Part shown: in pieces, positions 11,663 through 23,500 of the stretch
Layout of the letters: each line of letters starts with the position of its first letter
Numbering within the stretch: the stretch's first letter is position 1
Source: Astrothelium macrocarpum
Taxonomy: Eukaryota > Ascomycota > Dothideomycetes > Trypetheliales > Trypetheliaceae
Assembly (NCBI GenBank): GCA_021030915.1
Contig: JAGEMR010000041.1
Coordinates: 155,069-219,068, forward strand
Reading direction: 5' to 3'
DNA length: 64,000 nt
Notes under the pieces: generated by a model
Databases searched by the model: none
What the model saw: only the letters and a program-made list of their open reading frames with translations
What the model was told of the DNA's origin: nothing
Position numbers and translations under genes: made by a program

Positions 11663-12763
11663 ATGTCACTTTCACAGTCTTCTTTGCAAAATATTCCGTT
11701 ATGCTACGCTTCTTGTTCAATTGGGTGCAGGCCGGAGGATACGTTGCCCAAGAAGCTCGACGCAATTGCAACTGCAGGCTTCCAGGCCATTGAATTGTCC
11801 ATGCCTGATCTCCTCTCATTGGCAAGCCTTCATCTCAAACATGACGTTGGACCCTATGATTATGACGACTTGTGTGCTGCTGCGAAGGTCGTCAAGACTA
11901 TGTGCGATGCAAAGAGGCTTGAGATACTAATATTGCAGCCGTTTGCAAATTTTGAGGGTTGGGAGGAGGGTTCAGAGGAGCGAAACGACGCGTTCAGAAG
12001 AGCCAAGGGTTGGATTGAGATTATGAAGGCTTGTGGGACGGACATGCTACAGGTAAACGATCAGCGTCAATCTTCTCTCAGGCTCTCCTCGTAGTAATGT
12101 GTAAACTAGGTTGGTTCCTCAGATACTCCACCAGAGAAGATTGGTACAGACCGAAGTCGCTTCATCAATGATCTCCGCGAGCTCGCTGATTTACTTGCAC
12201 CGCACAATTTTCGGATTGCATACGAGAACTGGTGCTGGTCCACACATGCGCCTGATTGGAAGGACGTCTGGGACATTGTCCAGAAGGTCAATCGACCGAA
12301 TATCGGCCTTTGCCTAGACACCTTTCAAAGCGCTGGCGGCGAATGGGCCGATCCAACTACCTCATCCGGTATGCTTGAGGATAGGCCTCGAGAGCAGGTC
12401 GAACGAGATTGGAAGCAAAGCCTTGAAACACTTAGCATGACTGTCCCAAAGGACAAAATCTATTTTTTACAGATCTCGGATGCGTATAAACTCAGACAGC
12501 CGTTTAGCAAGGAACCCGATCAAAGCGGAACGCGACCACGTGGACGATGGAGCCACGACTTTCGACCGCTTCCCTTTGAGGGTTATCTTCCTGTTGTTGA
12601 TTTCACCAAGGCGGTACTGAAGACGGGGTTTAGGGGCTGGTTCTCATACGAGATTTTCGACAGCGGGCCGGATGGCAAAGGAAAAGATTATGATATGGTA
12701 CCGTTCGCACAGAAGGCGATGGATTGTCAAAAAAGACTGCTAGAAGCATGCACAGAGGGTTAA
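11663..12763 (+). CDS. 3-dehydroshikimate dehydratase-like protein (xylose isomerase-like TIM barrel)
   Basis: Exons 11663-12052 and 12110-12763 (347 aa); the intron of 57 nt has a GTAAAC donor. The fold and motifs are those of the sugar-phosphate isomerase/AP endonuclease 2 superfamily to which fungal QutC/Qa-4 dehydratases belong. These convert 3-dehydroshikimate to protocatechuate. N-terminal barrel strands are seen in CYASCSIG and FQAIELSMPDL. The four expected metal ligands are present in order: Glu169 (IAYENW), Asp200 (GLCLDTF), Gln251 (YFLQISD) and Glu311 (GWFSYEIFD). I chose the ATG at 11663 over 11624 because upstream residues are not family-like. Its divergent partner is a DAHP synthase, which supports a shikimate-linked role. 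Alternatives within the superfamily, such as an inosose dehydratase or another sugar isomerase, cannot be excluded from motifs alone. Confidence 0.78.
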
Positions 12764-12880
12764 GTATCAAGTCCAATTTCAACATTGTCATCAATCAAAC
12801 CCAATGCAACAAAGGCAGCCCCGACCCAGTGATTAAGCGACTTGATCGAGGACTTTTGCACGTCAGTTGATCCTCCCAAC

Positions 12881-13369
12881 CTATGAAGTCCCAGCGTCAA
12901 CCTTCTGAATCCGAAAATACATTCCCTCACCAGCCGGTAACGTCTCCTTGAACCCAAACTGCCGATACAGCATCGGCGCCTTCCCATCTGCTATCAAACT
13001 CACATAACCATTGTGGCTTCCCGTCTCATTCACCCACCTCATCAATTCTTGCATGATTGCCTTTGCTAACCCTTTGCGCTGATGCGCAGGGTCGACGCTG
13101 ATATCCACGATCTGGTAGAATAGGCCGTTGTCGCCAATGACTCTGCCCATGCCGACGATGGTGTCGGTGGGAACGTGTTGAATTTGGGCCGCGCGGAGCG
13201 TGTTGGGGAGACCGGCAATGGCGCCGGCTTGGGACCGGGCGGAGTGGCCACATATGGCACGGAGGTGGGTGTAAGTCTCAACTGTGGGGATGGTGGTGAG
13301 GAGATTGTAGTCTGGAGGAAGAGAATGGAGTTGAGAGGCGACGTTTTGTGGATCCAGATTAGAAGACAT
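12881..13369 (-). CDS. GNAT-family N-acetyltransferase
   Basis: A single-exon gene of 162 aa. It has the GNAT acetyl-CoA-binding motif A: DISVDPAHQRKGLAKAIMQ (about residues 92-110), the R/Q-x-x-G-x-A/G loop being QRKGLA. It is followed by the C-terminal strand-helix-strand MLYRQFGFKET typical of the fold. The upstream frame extends to 13507, but the ATG at 13369 starts the conserved part and the extension looks like untranslated leader. The substrate is unknown; the family acts on small amines or protein N-termini. It ends 118 bp from the dehydratase stop, tail to tail, and lies between that gene and the MFS transporter. Membership of the shikimate-branch group is therefore only positional. 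The 5' coding part is markedly C-rich on the coding strand. Confidence 0.88.
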   Translation of the reverse strand: MSSNLDPQNVASQLHSLPPDYNLLTTIPTVETYTHLRAICGHSARSQAGAIAGLPNTLRAAQIQHVPTDTIVGMGRVIGDNGLFYQIVDISVDPAHQRKGLAKAIMQELMRWVNETGSHNGYVSLIADGKAPMLYRQFGFKETLPAGEGMYFRIQKVDAGTS

Positions 13370-14169
13370 GGTGATCCGAGTTTTGCGCCTCTCTTTTACA
13401 GATGAACCAGATATCAGAATATTTGTACAGATGCGTAGACTGTAAGAGCTGTTCAACGATTTGACGATATAATGCGAACGAAAAGTTATAGGTCTTTCCA
13501 AAGCCAATAAAATAAATTTGTTCGATAAAACTCTTCTAAGAAGCTGACTGGTAAATAGACCTTATAAGCGATCACGCTTGGGCAATTTTGGTACCTATTA
13601 CTGAAGAATTATTGGGAAGTCTTGTTCTGGAAGACAGAAGCTTATAAAGTAGCAAAGTGACTCACAATGGTTCACCTATCAGAGTAAAGTAGACGCAGGG
13701 TACCATTAAATCCCGGAGATAGTGTGCAGTTCGCACGAAGCGATGGGACAACGGTCAGGGGTAGAACATGTTGTGGGGGCAGTAACGTGGGACGTCGTTC
13801 TAACTCGTCGACACTGAGATCTTCTCCCCGCATTTATCTCTTCCCTAGCGCAACGACAGGCATTACCGAAACATGGGCCAAAACCGATATTCAGATTCGC
13901 TGCCAATGAGAAAGCTCGGTAGTGTGATAGACTCGCCAGTTCGGGCTATTGCCGTAGGCTTCCGTAATCATGAACGGTCGACGTGACCGGCAAAGATCAA
14001 GAGCCGACTCAGCTCTAGATCATTCATCTTGGCATGCCTTGCTTGCTATAACTAGACCACATCCCGAGGCCGGATAAGTTGTGGGGTCCTTTGTTTTCTT
14101 TTTGATCTTGGGTCAGCTGTGTGTAGCCCATTTCACTTCGCAACATCCAATTGTAAAGTCCGCTGGAAA
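13370..14169. other. Divergent intergenic region (GNAT / MFS)
   Basis: 800 bp between two head-to-head genes. Only short chance frames. No clear regulatory motif or repeat recognised. Confidence 0.6.
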
Positions 14170-15862
14170 ATGGGTCATGCTGATAGCGAAAGTCCTTTGG
14201 ACGATGAGAAGAGGCTCGATGACGAGAAGAACCTCAGCGACGAGAATGGCCAATTTGAAACCGTCATCGAGGCAGAGCTGCCTCCTGATCCTGACGCACA
14301 TCTTACTGAGGCAGAGCGAATCAAGATAGTACGTACGACTTGCAAATCTAGTGTTGTTGGACTGTCGCTAATGCGCCTTACTCGTAGGACAAGAAATTGG
14401 TTCGAAAATTGGATTTGAGACTGATTCCGTGGCTCTCTTTCCTTTACCTCATTTGCTTCCTCGACCGGACGAATATTGGTAATGCAAAAATAGAAGGACT
14501 GTCCGATATAATGACGCCAGGCCAGTACAACGCAGCCTTGACCCTCTTCTTCATATCATATGCTCTTCTTGAGCCCCTGACGAATATTCTGCTTAAGAGA
14601 CTGCGTCCAAGTTACTTTATTCCCGGCATCATGCTTTTGTGGGGCATTGTGATGGTTACAATGGGCTTGATCCACGACTTTTCAGGATTGGCCGCAGCTC
14701 GATTCTTCCTTGGGGTCGCGGAAGCCGGCCTATTTCCAGGTATCAATTATTATCTAAGCTGTTGGTACAAGCGATCAGAATTTGGTATCCGCGCAGCCAT
14801 CTTCTTTTCTGCTGCAGCCTTGGCAGGCTCCTTTGGTGGACTCTTGGCCGCGGCAATTTCCCTCATGCACGGCGTCGGCGGTAAACCAGGGTGGGCTTGG
14901 ATTTTTATTCTAGAAGGACTTGCGACGGTCGTCGTAGCTGTCATCGCTTACTGGATGGTATTTGACTTTCCTGATGAGGCCCATTTTCTTTCTGAAGATG
15001 ATCGTCGAAGAGTGATTCGTCGTCTGAAGCTCGATGGACAATCAAGCGCAGAGCATGAAGAATTTAAAATGGATTATTTCTGGGCTAGTGTGAAAGATTG
15101 GAAGACTTGGGCTTTTGCATTCATTTATATGGGCGCCGACATGCCACTCTACGCATTTTCGCTCTTCCTGCCTACCATTATTGATGGTCTTGGTTATGAC
15201 GGGATTGATGCGAACCTGCTTTCGGTCCCACCTTACGCTGCTGCTGCGATTATGACTGTGGCGGTCGGCTGGTATGGGGATCGTACCAAGCGTCGCGGAC
15301 TTTCCAACATTGTGGTCTCGCTTTTCGCAATCGCTGGATTCGCTATGCTCATCGGATCCAAACACTCTGGCGTGCAGTATGCGGGAACTTTCCTGGGAGC
15401 AATCGGCATTTATCCAATCCTTCCTAATGTCATAGCATGGTCAAGCAACAATGCGGAAGGCGTTTACAAACGCGGAATAACGCTCGGGTTTGTGATTGGA
15501 TGGGGCAACCTAAATGGTATTGTCAGCAGCAACATGTATGTTGTTGAGTCGTCACTTGAAGATTTGTCAGACGCTAACCATCTTAGCTTTCTTGCTCGGC
15601 AAAAGCCTCGTTATTATACAGGCCATGGAGTCATATTAGGTTATCTCATTGTGTTCCTACTAGGGCTCAGTATCATAACCCATCTAGCACTCCGCGCAGA
15701 GAATAGGAAGAGAAGAAGTGGGAAGAGGGATCATTGGATTGAGGACAAGTCTGAAGAGCAGATTGAGATGCTTGGGGATCAGAGGTAATGAATGTTTTCC
15801 GTCGCAAAAGAAACCTGTCAACTAACTTCTTGAACAGACCCGACTTTATCTACACCCTGTAA
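14170..15862 (+). CDS. MFS transporter, anion:cation symporter (Dal5/allantoate permease-like) family
   Basis: Plasma-membrane carboxylate or related anion transporter with about 12 membrane helices. Exons: 14170-14328, 14388-15535, 15587-15784, 15838-15862 (509 aa). The third exon boundary removes a 51 nt in-frame intron (GTATGT donor, GCTAACC branch) and gives the family sequence SSNIFLARQKPRYYTGHG. The last intron (53 nt, CTAAC branch) leads to the C-terminus PDFIYTL, the characteristic end of this family, instead of a stop right after the donor. Other signatures: LDRTNIGNAKIEGL after helix 1, an RFFLGVAEAGLFPG motif in the first half, and GWGNLNGIVSSN. The hydrophilic acidic N-terminus is usual. 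Fungal members carry allantoate, nicotinate, tartrate, pantothenate or aromatic acids; the neighbours suggest a shikimate-derived acid, which is inference. It is not of the quinate sugar-porter type. Confidence 0.9.
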
Positions 15863-17040
15863 CGTTCCATGGTAAGGAACAACGGATAATGAAGTTAGCG
15901 GCTTCAACCTCCGCAGATAGCTCATTGACGGTTTTGCCTCCAAATGATTCTCCATATGACTTAGCTAGAGACATCTGCATGCGAGAATAAGACATGATCG
16001 AACCAAACTTCAGATCACCATTGCAGTCACAAACGATATCATGCGGGGTACCAAGGTAACTCCACATAGAATAGCATCCTAGGTTGTTCGCCATAATTGT
16101 TGACGGGGACAACACGAAACCACTCACACCATTGATAAAGGAGAGCCGACAGAGAAGTTTGCCATGTTGGCGTGGTCGTGACCGTTTATCGAAGTTGCGA
16201 ATCTGGTGCGAACCATTGTAATCAGTCTGTTTCTGAGACACCGCCCAAGATGTCAAGTGTCTAATATCTAACTTTGTAAAAGGTTGGACGTGCAGGGTAC
16301 CTACCTAGTCATTAGTGGCGGTGGAATATCTAAAAGTGAAACCAGGCAGAGAAGACGTAAGCATTGATTGGCTATCGTGGACTTCCTCGGCTTATCTTTC
16401 TAGCAATTCGGGATGATCCGACTGCACCAAATTTCCGACAAAGTTTACCACTTTCCTGAAAGCATGGACCAGTAAGCTAGGATTGCGGCGAACAGCTCCT
16501 TTAAGGCGCCCAGTCGTCTTATGAAACTGAGGCACAGCTGTTCCAATTGTGCACCAAGGTAAGCACAGCGCGTAGGATTGAGCAGGGCCGAAGGGGTGGT
16601 CTGGATACATACCCGTTGCTGTGAATTGTTTCGGGGCTGCATTGCGAAACGGCAGCGGCTAGGTGGCCGGATGGGAATTGAGCGCGCTAATTCGACCAGG
16701 AGCCGCGTCAGTTGCACCGGGCTACGGCGTACCAGGCCCTGTTGCACGCATATATCCTTCGCTCCTCCACTCACTTCGCTCCTTTCTTTTCTCTTCGTCC
16801 GTCGACTTACGAAGCTGCGACATCCCGTACTCATTCTCGATCATCACCTCGTAATCGAGTTTGAAGCTTTGCAAGTCTCCACGACTTCTTCTATCAGCTC
16901 TTCGTCAAAGTAAGTTTACCCCTTTCGGCATCTTACGTGCCGGTCACACTATTGCCACCATATTCGCGCGTCCACACCAATCGTTGACGTCAGCTAATTG
17001 GATTTCGCGTACAGACTCAGTCATCAACATATCCATTAAC
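15863..17040. other. Intergenic region with CT-rich leader of the GPI-protein gene
   Basis: The minus-strand open frame at 15846-16256 has no motif and overlaps the last MFS exon, so I treat it as chance. From about 16745 the + strand becomes CT-rich (a typical core promoter and leader) ahead of the gene at 17041, with a probable 5' UTR intron at 16910-17014. Confidence 0.55.
16910..17014 (+). other. Probable 5' UTR intron of the GPI-protein gene
   Basis: A strong GTAAGT donor at 16910, a GCTAAT branch-like sequence near 16992 and a TACAG acceptor ending at 17014 lie in the leader, 26 nt before the start codon at 17041. Confidence 0.55.
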
Positions 17041-17689
17041 ATGTTTTATTCGACGGTCCTTGTTGCGGCAACCACCCTTGCGGGCTTGGTCGCGGCGCAA
17101 AACCTCTCGCTCACCAACCCAGGCGAGGTCAATTCGACTGAAAGACAAGAATGGTGTCGCGCGCAAGTTTCCAACTGTCCATTGATCTGTGGTGGTGGTG
17201 CCAGTCCAAACTCTTGCGACCCAGTAAGTATTTTCGCAAAGTAAAGATATAGGTTGTGATCAGCGCTTGCTCATATTGTTTGCACAGACTGCCCTAACAT
17301 ACATCTGCACCTGTTCGGATGGCTCTCACCCCAACATCTCGGATTTCGCTTCAACTCTTCCCTCCTTCGTCTGCCAACAGAATGTGGCAGACTGTGTGAA
17401 CGACCACCCCAACGACCTGGAAGCCATCACAATTTGCCGTGACACTGTTTGCGGCTCGAAGAACGCATCCGCAGCCCTCTCTACCTCGTCTTCAAGCGCC
17501 AGCAGTGGCCCAACTTCGACTGGATCCAGCGGCTCTGGCGGCTCCAGCCAGACAAGCTCTGCATCCTCAAGCAGCCCCAGCGCCGCAGGAAGCAGCTCTG
17601 CCGCCGATGCTGCTCTCTCAATGGGCAAGACATTTGGTACTGGGGCTCTTGCTGCGGGTATTTTCGCCATGTTCGGACTTGCTCTCTAG
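17041..17689 (+). CDS. Secreted Cys-rich, GPI-anchored cell-surface protein
   Basis: Exons 17041-17223 and 17288-17689 (194 aa). Signal peptide at residues 1-19 or so (hydrophobic, ending LVAAQ). A compact domain follows with ten cysteines between about residues 39 and 110 (EWCRAQVSNC, ICGGG, YICTCSDG, FVCQQNVADC and the TIC...VC pair). A Ser/Gly/Thr-rich stalk spans about residues 115-170, and the end is a hydrophobic tail (ALAAGIFAMFGLAL) after small residues, as for GPI attachment. The architecture resembles a widespread uncharacterised family of fungal GPI proteins (I believe the one now called DUF7707) and is CFEM-like in style, but the cysteine spacing is not that of CFEM. It would act at the plasma membrane or wall; no catalytic role is visible. 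Confidence 0.88.
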
Positions 17690-18440
17690 ATGATGGGTTG
17701 TGTGGGTGAGTGTGACAATAGGTGCGGTTGGGAAGTGAAGTTTATTTGGTGATAAAGTCTGCTTTGGGTTGCTTGGTCACGTAAAAGTCAATTATACATC
17801 AGTAATCAAGCAGCTCTAAGTGGACTTGTTGGAGATTCTCTTGCGTGAGGCTGCAGCATTAGTTACGTATTAATGGACTTTTTAATAATCGAATTTTGCC
17901 TTTAAGTGTCTTGCTTATTATTTGTGACGAAGATGGGTTGCGAAGAGGGGACGTTGAAAAAAAAATAAACAATTTCACGGTACCATGCAGCATTCGAGCG
18001 AGTCGGGTGTTACTGATTTGCGGCGGCCCGCAGCTTTGCGCCGTCGGTCAAGCAGGTCCGAGTCTTGGCATGCAGATGGGTTTGGTGGAACCCGGTCCCA
18101 TCTAAGCCTTGCGATCTCGACCTGGTTCTTCCAAACTTGGAAATTCGAAAACTGCAACGTGACCAACTTGTTCTCATAAGATGATGAGCTGAAACGACTC
18201 GCTTCGAATATTTGTTGGAAAATCGTGCTACAGTGTCGCACACCATTCTGCAACGTTTTCAAGCTTATGATCATTGGTCAATTCCGAAAACCCTTCCTAT
18301 CTCTTACGCATGCTGGATTTCGTTTTTACGAAGCTCGGAGGCGAATCCAGCCACCCAAGGTCGACGCCCCCAAGGTCAACGCCCCCACGCAGCAATTTTC
18401 TTCACTCCACAACACTCCAAAAACTTGCTCTAAATTGACA
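17690..18440. other. Intergenic region, promoter of the glycerol-3-phosphate dehydrogenase gene
   Basis: No gene is supported. Short frames run through 17896-18506 on both strands. A 15 bp tandem repeat lies at 18357-18386, about 55-85 bp before the start codon at 18441. Confidence 0.55.
18357..18386 (+). repeat. 15 bp tandem repeat in the GPD promoter
   Basis: Two adjacent copies of AAGGTCRACGCCCCC (18357-18371 and 18372-18386) that differ at one base (G/A). The C-rich half could be a zinc-finger factor site; this is not shown. Confidence 0.55.
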
Positions 18441-19800
18441 ATGGCGACACTTGGTGTAGCAACCCGGAAACACAAAGTCACAGTGGTAGGCTCGGGCAAC
18501 TGGTAGCATCCTTCCCTCAGTCAACATGCTTTCCTCATCGCTAACAAATTTGGCAGGGGATCTGCTATTGCGAAGATTATTGCCGAAAATGCACAAGCGA
18601 ATCCTGATATCTTTGAGAAGATTGTCCAGATGTGGGTGTTTGAAGAGGAAGTAACCTTATCCAAGGATTCGAAGCACTACAATTCACAATCTGCCTTATG
18701 CCAAGGCCCTCAGAAACTCACAAAGCTGATCAACGCTTTCCATGAGAACGTCAAGTACCTACCAAATGTTGCGCTCCCTCCCAACCTTGTTGCAAACCCT
18801 TCCATCGAAGACGCGGTCAAAGACTCCACCATTCTCATCTTTAATCTTCCGCACCAATTCATCGGAAAGATTTGTGAAGGCCTCAGGGACAAAATTGTTC
18901 CCTTCGCGCGAGGTATATCATGTATCAAAGGTATTGATGTGTCGGATAAAGGCATACAGCTCTTCTCAGAATCTATTGGTATGAAACTGGGCATCTACTG
19001 CGGAGCTCTTTCAGGAGCCAACATTGCAAACGAGGTCGCGCAAGAAAAGTTCTCAGAGACAACAGTTGCTTATGATCCACCACGTATGGACTCGCAGCAT
19101 CCTACACCTCACGGGTCACCAAAACTATCGCCTATTGACATGATTACGCCAAGCTCAAGTCCCGGACCGAAAAAGCAAGTTAGACTACAAGCATTGCCAA
19201 ATGAATTCCCTCCGCTGAATCACGAAAATGTAAAGAAGCTATTCCACAGACCTTATTTTCACGTTCGCATGGTTTCCGATGTAGCCGGCGTCTCGCTTGG
19301 CGGCGCACTCAAAAATGTTGTCGCGCTTGCCGCAGGCTGGGTGGACGGACTGGGTTGGGGAGACAATGCGAAGGCAGCGGTGATGCGCGTCGGCATTCTC
19401 GAGGAAGTCAAATTTGGACAGACCTTCTTCGAGGACAAGGTTGCGGCGGCAACGTTTACGGAGGAAAGCTGCGGGATAGCAGACATGATCACAAGCTGTA
19501 GTGGCGGAAGGAACTTTCGCTGCGCCAAGATGAGTGTGCAGGAGGGGCTGCCGATTGGCGAGGTTGAGGAGCGGGAACTCAATGGGCAGAAGTTGCAAGG
19601 GACGAGCACAGCATACGATGTCAATGCATTTTTGAAGATGCAGAACATGGAAGGGGAATTCCCACTGTTCACAGCAGTATACCGTAAGTTGAGCTGCCTT
19701 GACTATGATTGTACAGAACTGATGCAGATTCGTAGAGATCCTCGAGGGCAAGAAAAAACCGGAAGACATTCCCGAGCTTATTGATTCTAGCGTCATGTGA
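18441..19800 (+). CDS. GPD1: NAD+-dependent glycerol-3-phosphate dehydrogenase
   Basis: Reduces dihydroxyacetone phosphate to glycerol-3-phosphate with NADH (cytosol/peroxisome), feeding glycerol osmolyte and lipid synthesis. Exons: 18441-18502, 18557-19683, 19736-19800 (417 aa). Signatures: N-terminal Rossmann loop VTVVGSGNWGSAIAK (split by intron 1), then KDSTILIFNLPHQF, GISCIKG, LSGANIANEVAQEK, the catalytic-lysine region LGGALKNVVALAAGWVDGLG and the substrate site GGRNFRCAKM. Intron 2 ends at TCGTAG and joins TAVY to QILEGKKKPEDIPELI, the usual C-terminus. An insertion between about residues 215 and 245, rich in Pro and Ser, is common in fungal orthologues. In many fungi this gene answers to osmotic stress; no clear stress element was identified here beyond the C-rich tandem repeat. 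Confidence 0.96.
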
Positions 19801-20503
19801 CCGAGTCTTGGAGTTTACCTAAGATAGGCTGCCTTGTCATGTTGTTACAAGTGGGTCAAGTAACAATAGAGACCTCAGCAGGTACAGGGATATTGCGGAG
19901 AGAAGAGTGGACCCAGAAGGCGTTGGGAGTTTTCGAGTGGTAGGTACAAACTGCCAAAAGGCTTCGGTCTTGGGATAGAGTACGACAGCACTGGCACTGG
20001 CGCTTCTAGATGAGCTGATAAATAAGAGGAAGAGGTAGATGTATTGTTCTATATAATCACAGGTGGAACGTGGGGATGATCAGTCTGGGGAAAGCGGGAT
20101 GACGTCGGAAGGCGGCGGCTCACCGCCTGCTCCGTCACGCTCCCGGCCGCCTGTTTATCCATGCATCCATCTTTCCCTATTGAGCAATTCTTCATGGGCA
20201 GCAGAGGCAGGAGCTTCGAAGCTGCCATGGCCGCCCGACTCCTACTGCTGCCCTCAACATCCTCTCTCATTCATTGCTCTGCTCTCTCCTCGACCTCTAA
20301 TTTCTCAACCTTCTTCACGCTCATATCAAGTTGCATTTAATTTTCATCCTGTAGTACTACCCTAGCATCGTCAAAACTCCCCCACCAATTGCTGACCCTA
20401 CGTCCACCTGCCACTCGCTTCATTGTGTATAAGATCATCTATCATTCTGGACTCGCTACCGATCCTCCAAAAGCCCATCGTGTCCTTGTCAAATTTGGTC
20501 ACG
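19801..20503. other. Intergenic region, CT-rich promoter of the debranching enzyme gene
   Basis: No gene is supported. From about 20240 the + strand is CT-rich, with several runs of alternating C and T, consistent with a core promoter and leader ahead of 20504. Confidence 0.55.
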
Positions 20504-23500
20504 ATGTCTCCTCCAAACAAACAATCCTCCAACACCGTCTATCTGCTCCCCTTGAACGACGATGGCTCTCCAGACATACCCGGCAGTTACATCTATCTGC
20601 CTCCTCCCACGGAACCAGCCTGGAGCATCAGATTTGCAATTGAGGGTGCAAGCTCGATGTGTAGACAAGGTAGTCTCTGGGTCAATATTCCCGTCGAGGG
20701 AGAAGAATTTGATCGGAACAACTATCGGGAATACAAGTGAGTCGATGAGGCAGCCAGAGATTGCACACTAACTAAGCCCACCGACACAGGCTGAAGCCAG
20801 ACTTCAATCGTACTACCGAAATCGACATCCCGATCCACCAAGCCGGCTCCTTTGCCTATTACATTACCTATTCTCCCTTGCCCGACTTCTCCACAGATCC
20901 TGTGCCGACCCCCCAACCTACCCGGACCATAACTTATTACATTGACATAATGCCCAAGCTCACAGTGAAGAACGAGGACCTGCCATTGGAAGCTCTGTCA
21001 ATTTGCTCAGTCATCTCAAAATTCATGGGCAGATACCCACAGGACTGGGAAAAACACTTAATGGGCATCTCTCAGAGAGGTTACAACATGGTGCACTTTA
21101 CGCCTTTGATGATGCGGGGGGACTCAAACTCTCCATACAGTCTCTATGATCAGCACCAATTTGACAACATCATTTTTCCGAAGGGCGAAAAAGATGTTGC
21201 TGAGATGATCAAGAAGATGGAGAATGAGTACGGCCTCCTTGGCCTGACGGATGTTGTCTGGAATCATACAGCCAACAACAGCAAGTGGCTGGAGGAACAT
21301 CCCGAAGCTGGGTACAATGTCAATACCGCACCATGGCTACAAGCTGCATATGAGTTGGACACGGCTCTACTCAAGTTGAGCAAGGACCTACTACAGCTCG
21401 GTCTACCAACCATCATTCAAAGCGTAGACGACCTCAATAAGATCATGGACAGCGTGAAAACTCGCTGCATTGGTGGTACAAAACTCTGGGAATACTACGT
21501 TTGCGATGTTGACACGGACTGCCGAGCTGCTATTGATGCCTGGATCGGAGCTCGTGTGGCATTTGGAGATAGCGAGAGCGTAAAGGTTGGCTTGGCCAGT
21601 GCCAACGAAGTCAGAGAGTGGCCCCTCAAGAGGAAAGCAGACTGGCTCATTGAGAAGGCTCTCATAGGCGGCGATCGTATGGGGGAAAGATATCGACGAA
21701 AAATCAAGCCCGAGGCTGCTGCGAGCCTTTTGACGTTAATATTCGGCCGTTATGATTCACAAACAAGCGACGAACGTGCTGCTTACGGCACAATGCAAGG
21801 ATTTTTGAACGAAATCAATTTGCAATTTTACCGGGAGTATGACGACGACGTTGCGGTAATTATGGAACAGGTTTTCAATCGCACAAAATACATGCGCCTT
21901 GATGACCACGGTCCGAAACTCGGAGCCATCGATGAGAGCCACCCTCTCATTGAAGGCTACTTCACTCGGCTACCTCTAAATGAGACCACCAACAAGCATG
22001 ATCCGGGGAGTCTTGCTCTTGCCAACAATGGCTGGATCTGGGCTGCTGATGCTATGCGGGATAACGCAGGTCCGAAATCTCGTGCGTACCTAAGAAGAGA
22101 AGTCATTGTCTGGGGTGACTGTGTAAAGTTACGTTATGGTAGTGGACCTCAAGATAATCCTTTCTTGTGGGACTTTATGGCCCAATACACACGTCTCATG
22201 GCAAAGTACTTTGCCGCGTTCCGCATTGACAATTGTCATTCCACACCTATCCACCTGGCTGAGTATATGCTCGATCAAGCGCGGAAAGTCAGGCCCAATC
22301 TAGCAATTGTTGCTGAACTCTTTAGTGGATCGGAGGAAATGGACTACATGTTTGTCAAGCGGCTTGGCATTAGTTGTCTAATCAGAGAAGCCATGCAAGC
22401 CTGGTCTACCCAGGAAATCAGCCGCCTGGTCCATATGCATAGTGGTCGCCCTATTGGAAGCTTTGAAGTTGATGAGATTTCGCACGCTGATACTACTCCA
22501 CAAACGAATGGAGTATCAAATGGTGTTACCCCCAAGAAATATGAGGTTGTTCATCGTATCAGACAGAGCCCGGTACATGCTCTCTTCATGGACTGTACTC
22601 ATGATAACGAAGTTCCGGCTCAAAAACGTGATGCTCGCGATACCCTTCCTAACGCAGCGCTTGTTGCAATGTGTTCATCCGCTATTGGAAGCGTCATGGG
22701 CTATGATGAGATCTATCCGCAATTGATCGAGCTCGTCCATGAAACACGGCTTTATGTCTCACCATCCTCCACTGGTGCTCCAATCAAAGTCCATGCTGGC
22801 GAAAACGGAATTGGTCCGATCAAAAAGCTATTGAATCAGATTCACACTCTCATGGGTAAAGATGGATATGATGAGACTTATCTTGATCACAAGGGCGAGT
22901 ACATTACTGTTCACCGCGTGCACCCTCAATCCAGGAAAGGATACTTTCTCATCGCGCATACCGCTTACCCCGGTTATGGCAGTGGTAATGCCGGTTTTGG
23001 TCCTGTCACACTACCAGGCACCAAGGCCAAACCGATCGGAAGCTATTTCCTTGAGGTCGATGCGAGTCCTGAGAGCAAAGCTGCCGTTATGAACGATAAA
23101 CGCTACCTCAGAGGTCTCCCGAGTAGGACCAGAGAAATCCGCAATGTTCAGATTGACACCAGTGGAAGTGATACTGTAATCCAAGTACCCGATAAGTTCC
23201 CACCCGGTAGCATTGCTCTCTTTGAAACGTATGTCCCAAGCGCAGAGCATTCCGATGGTATTGACAAGTTCATTACAAGCGGAGGTCGAGATGCATTCAA
23301 GGGGCTTGATCTTACCGATCTCAACTTTGTGCTGTATAAAGCAGAGCCTGAAGAGCGCGATACTAGTGATGGCAAAGATGGGTCCTACTCAATATCAGGT
23401 CACGGTAATCTTTACTATTGCGGTCTACAAGGCTGGTGGAGTGTCCTCAGGGACGTGGTACGCAACAACGACCTTGGTCATCCAATCTGCAATCACCTTC

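Noticed and set aside
9883..15862. Quinate (qut/qa) catabolic cluster
   Set aside because: No dehydroquinase, quinate dehydrogenase or activator/repressor genes are present, and the transporter is of the anion:cation symporter type.
15846..16256. 136 aa minus-strand ORF
   Set aside because: It overlaps the last exon of the MFS gene, has no motif and no supporting leader.
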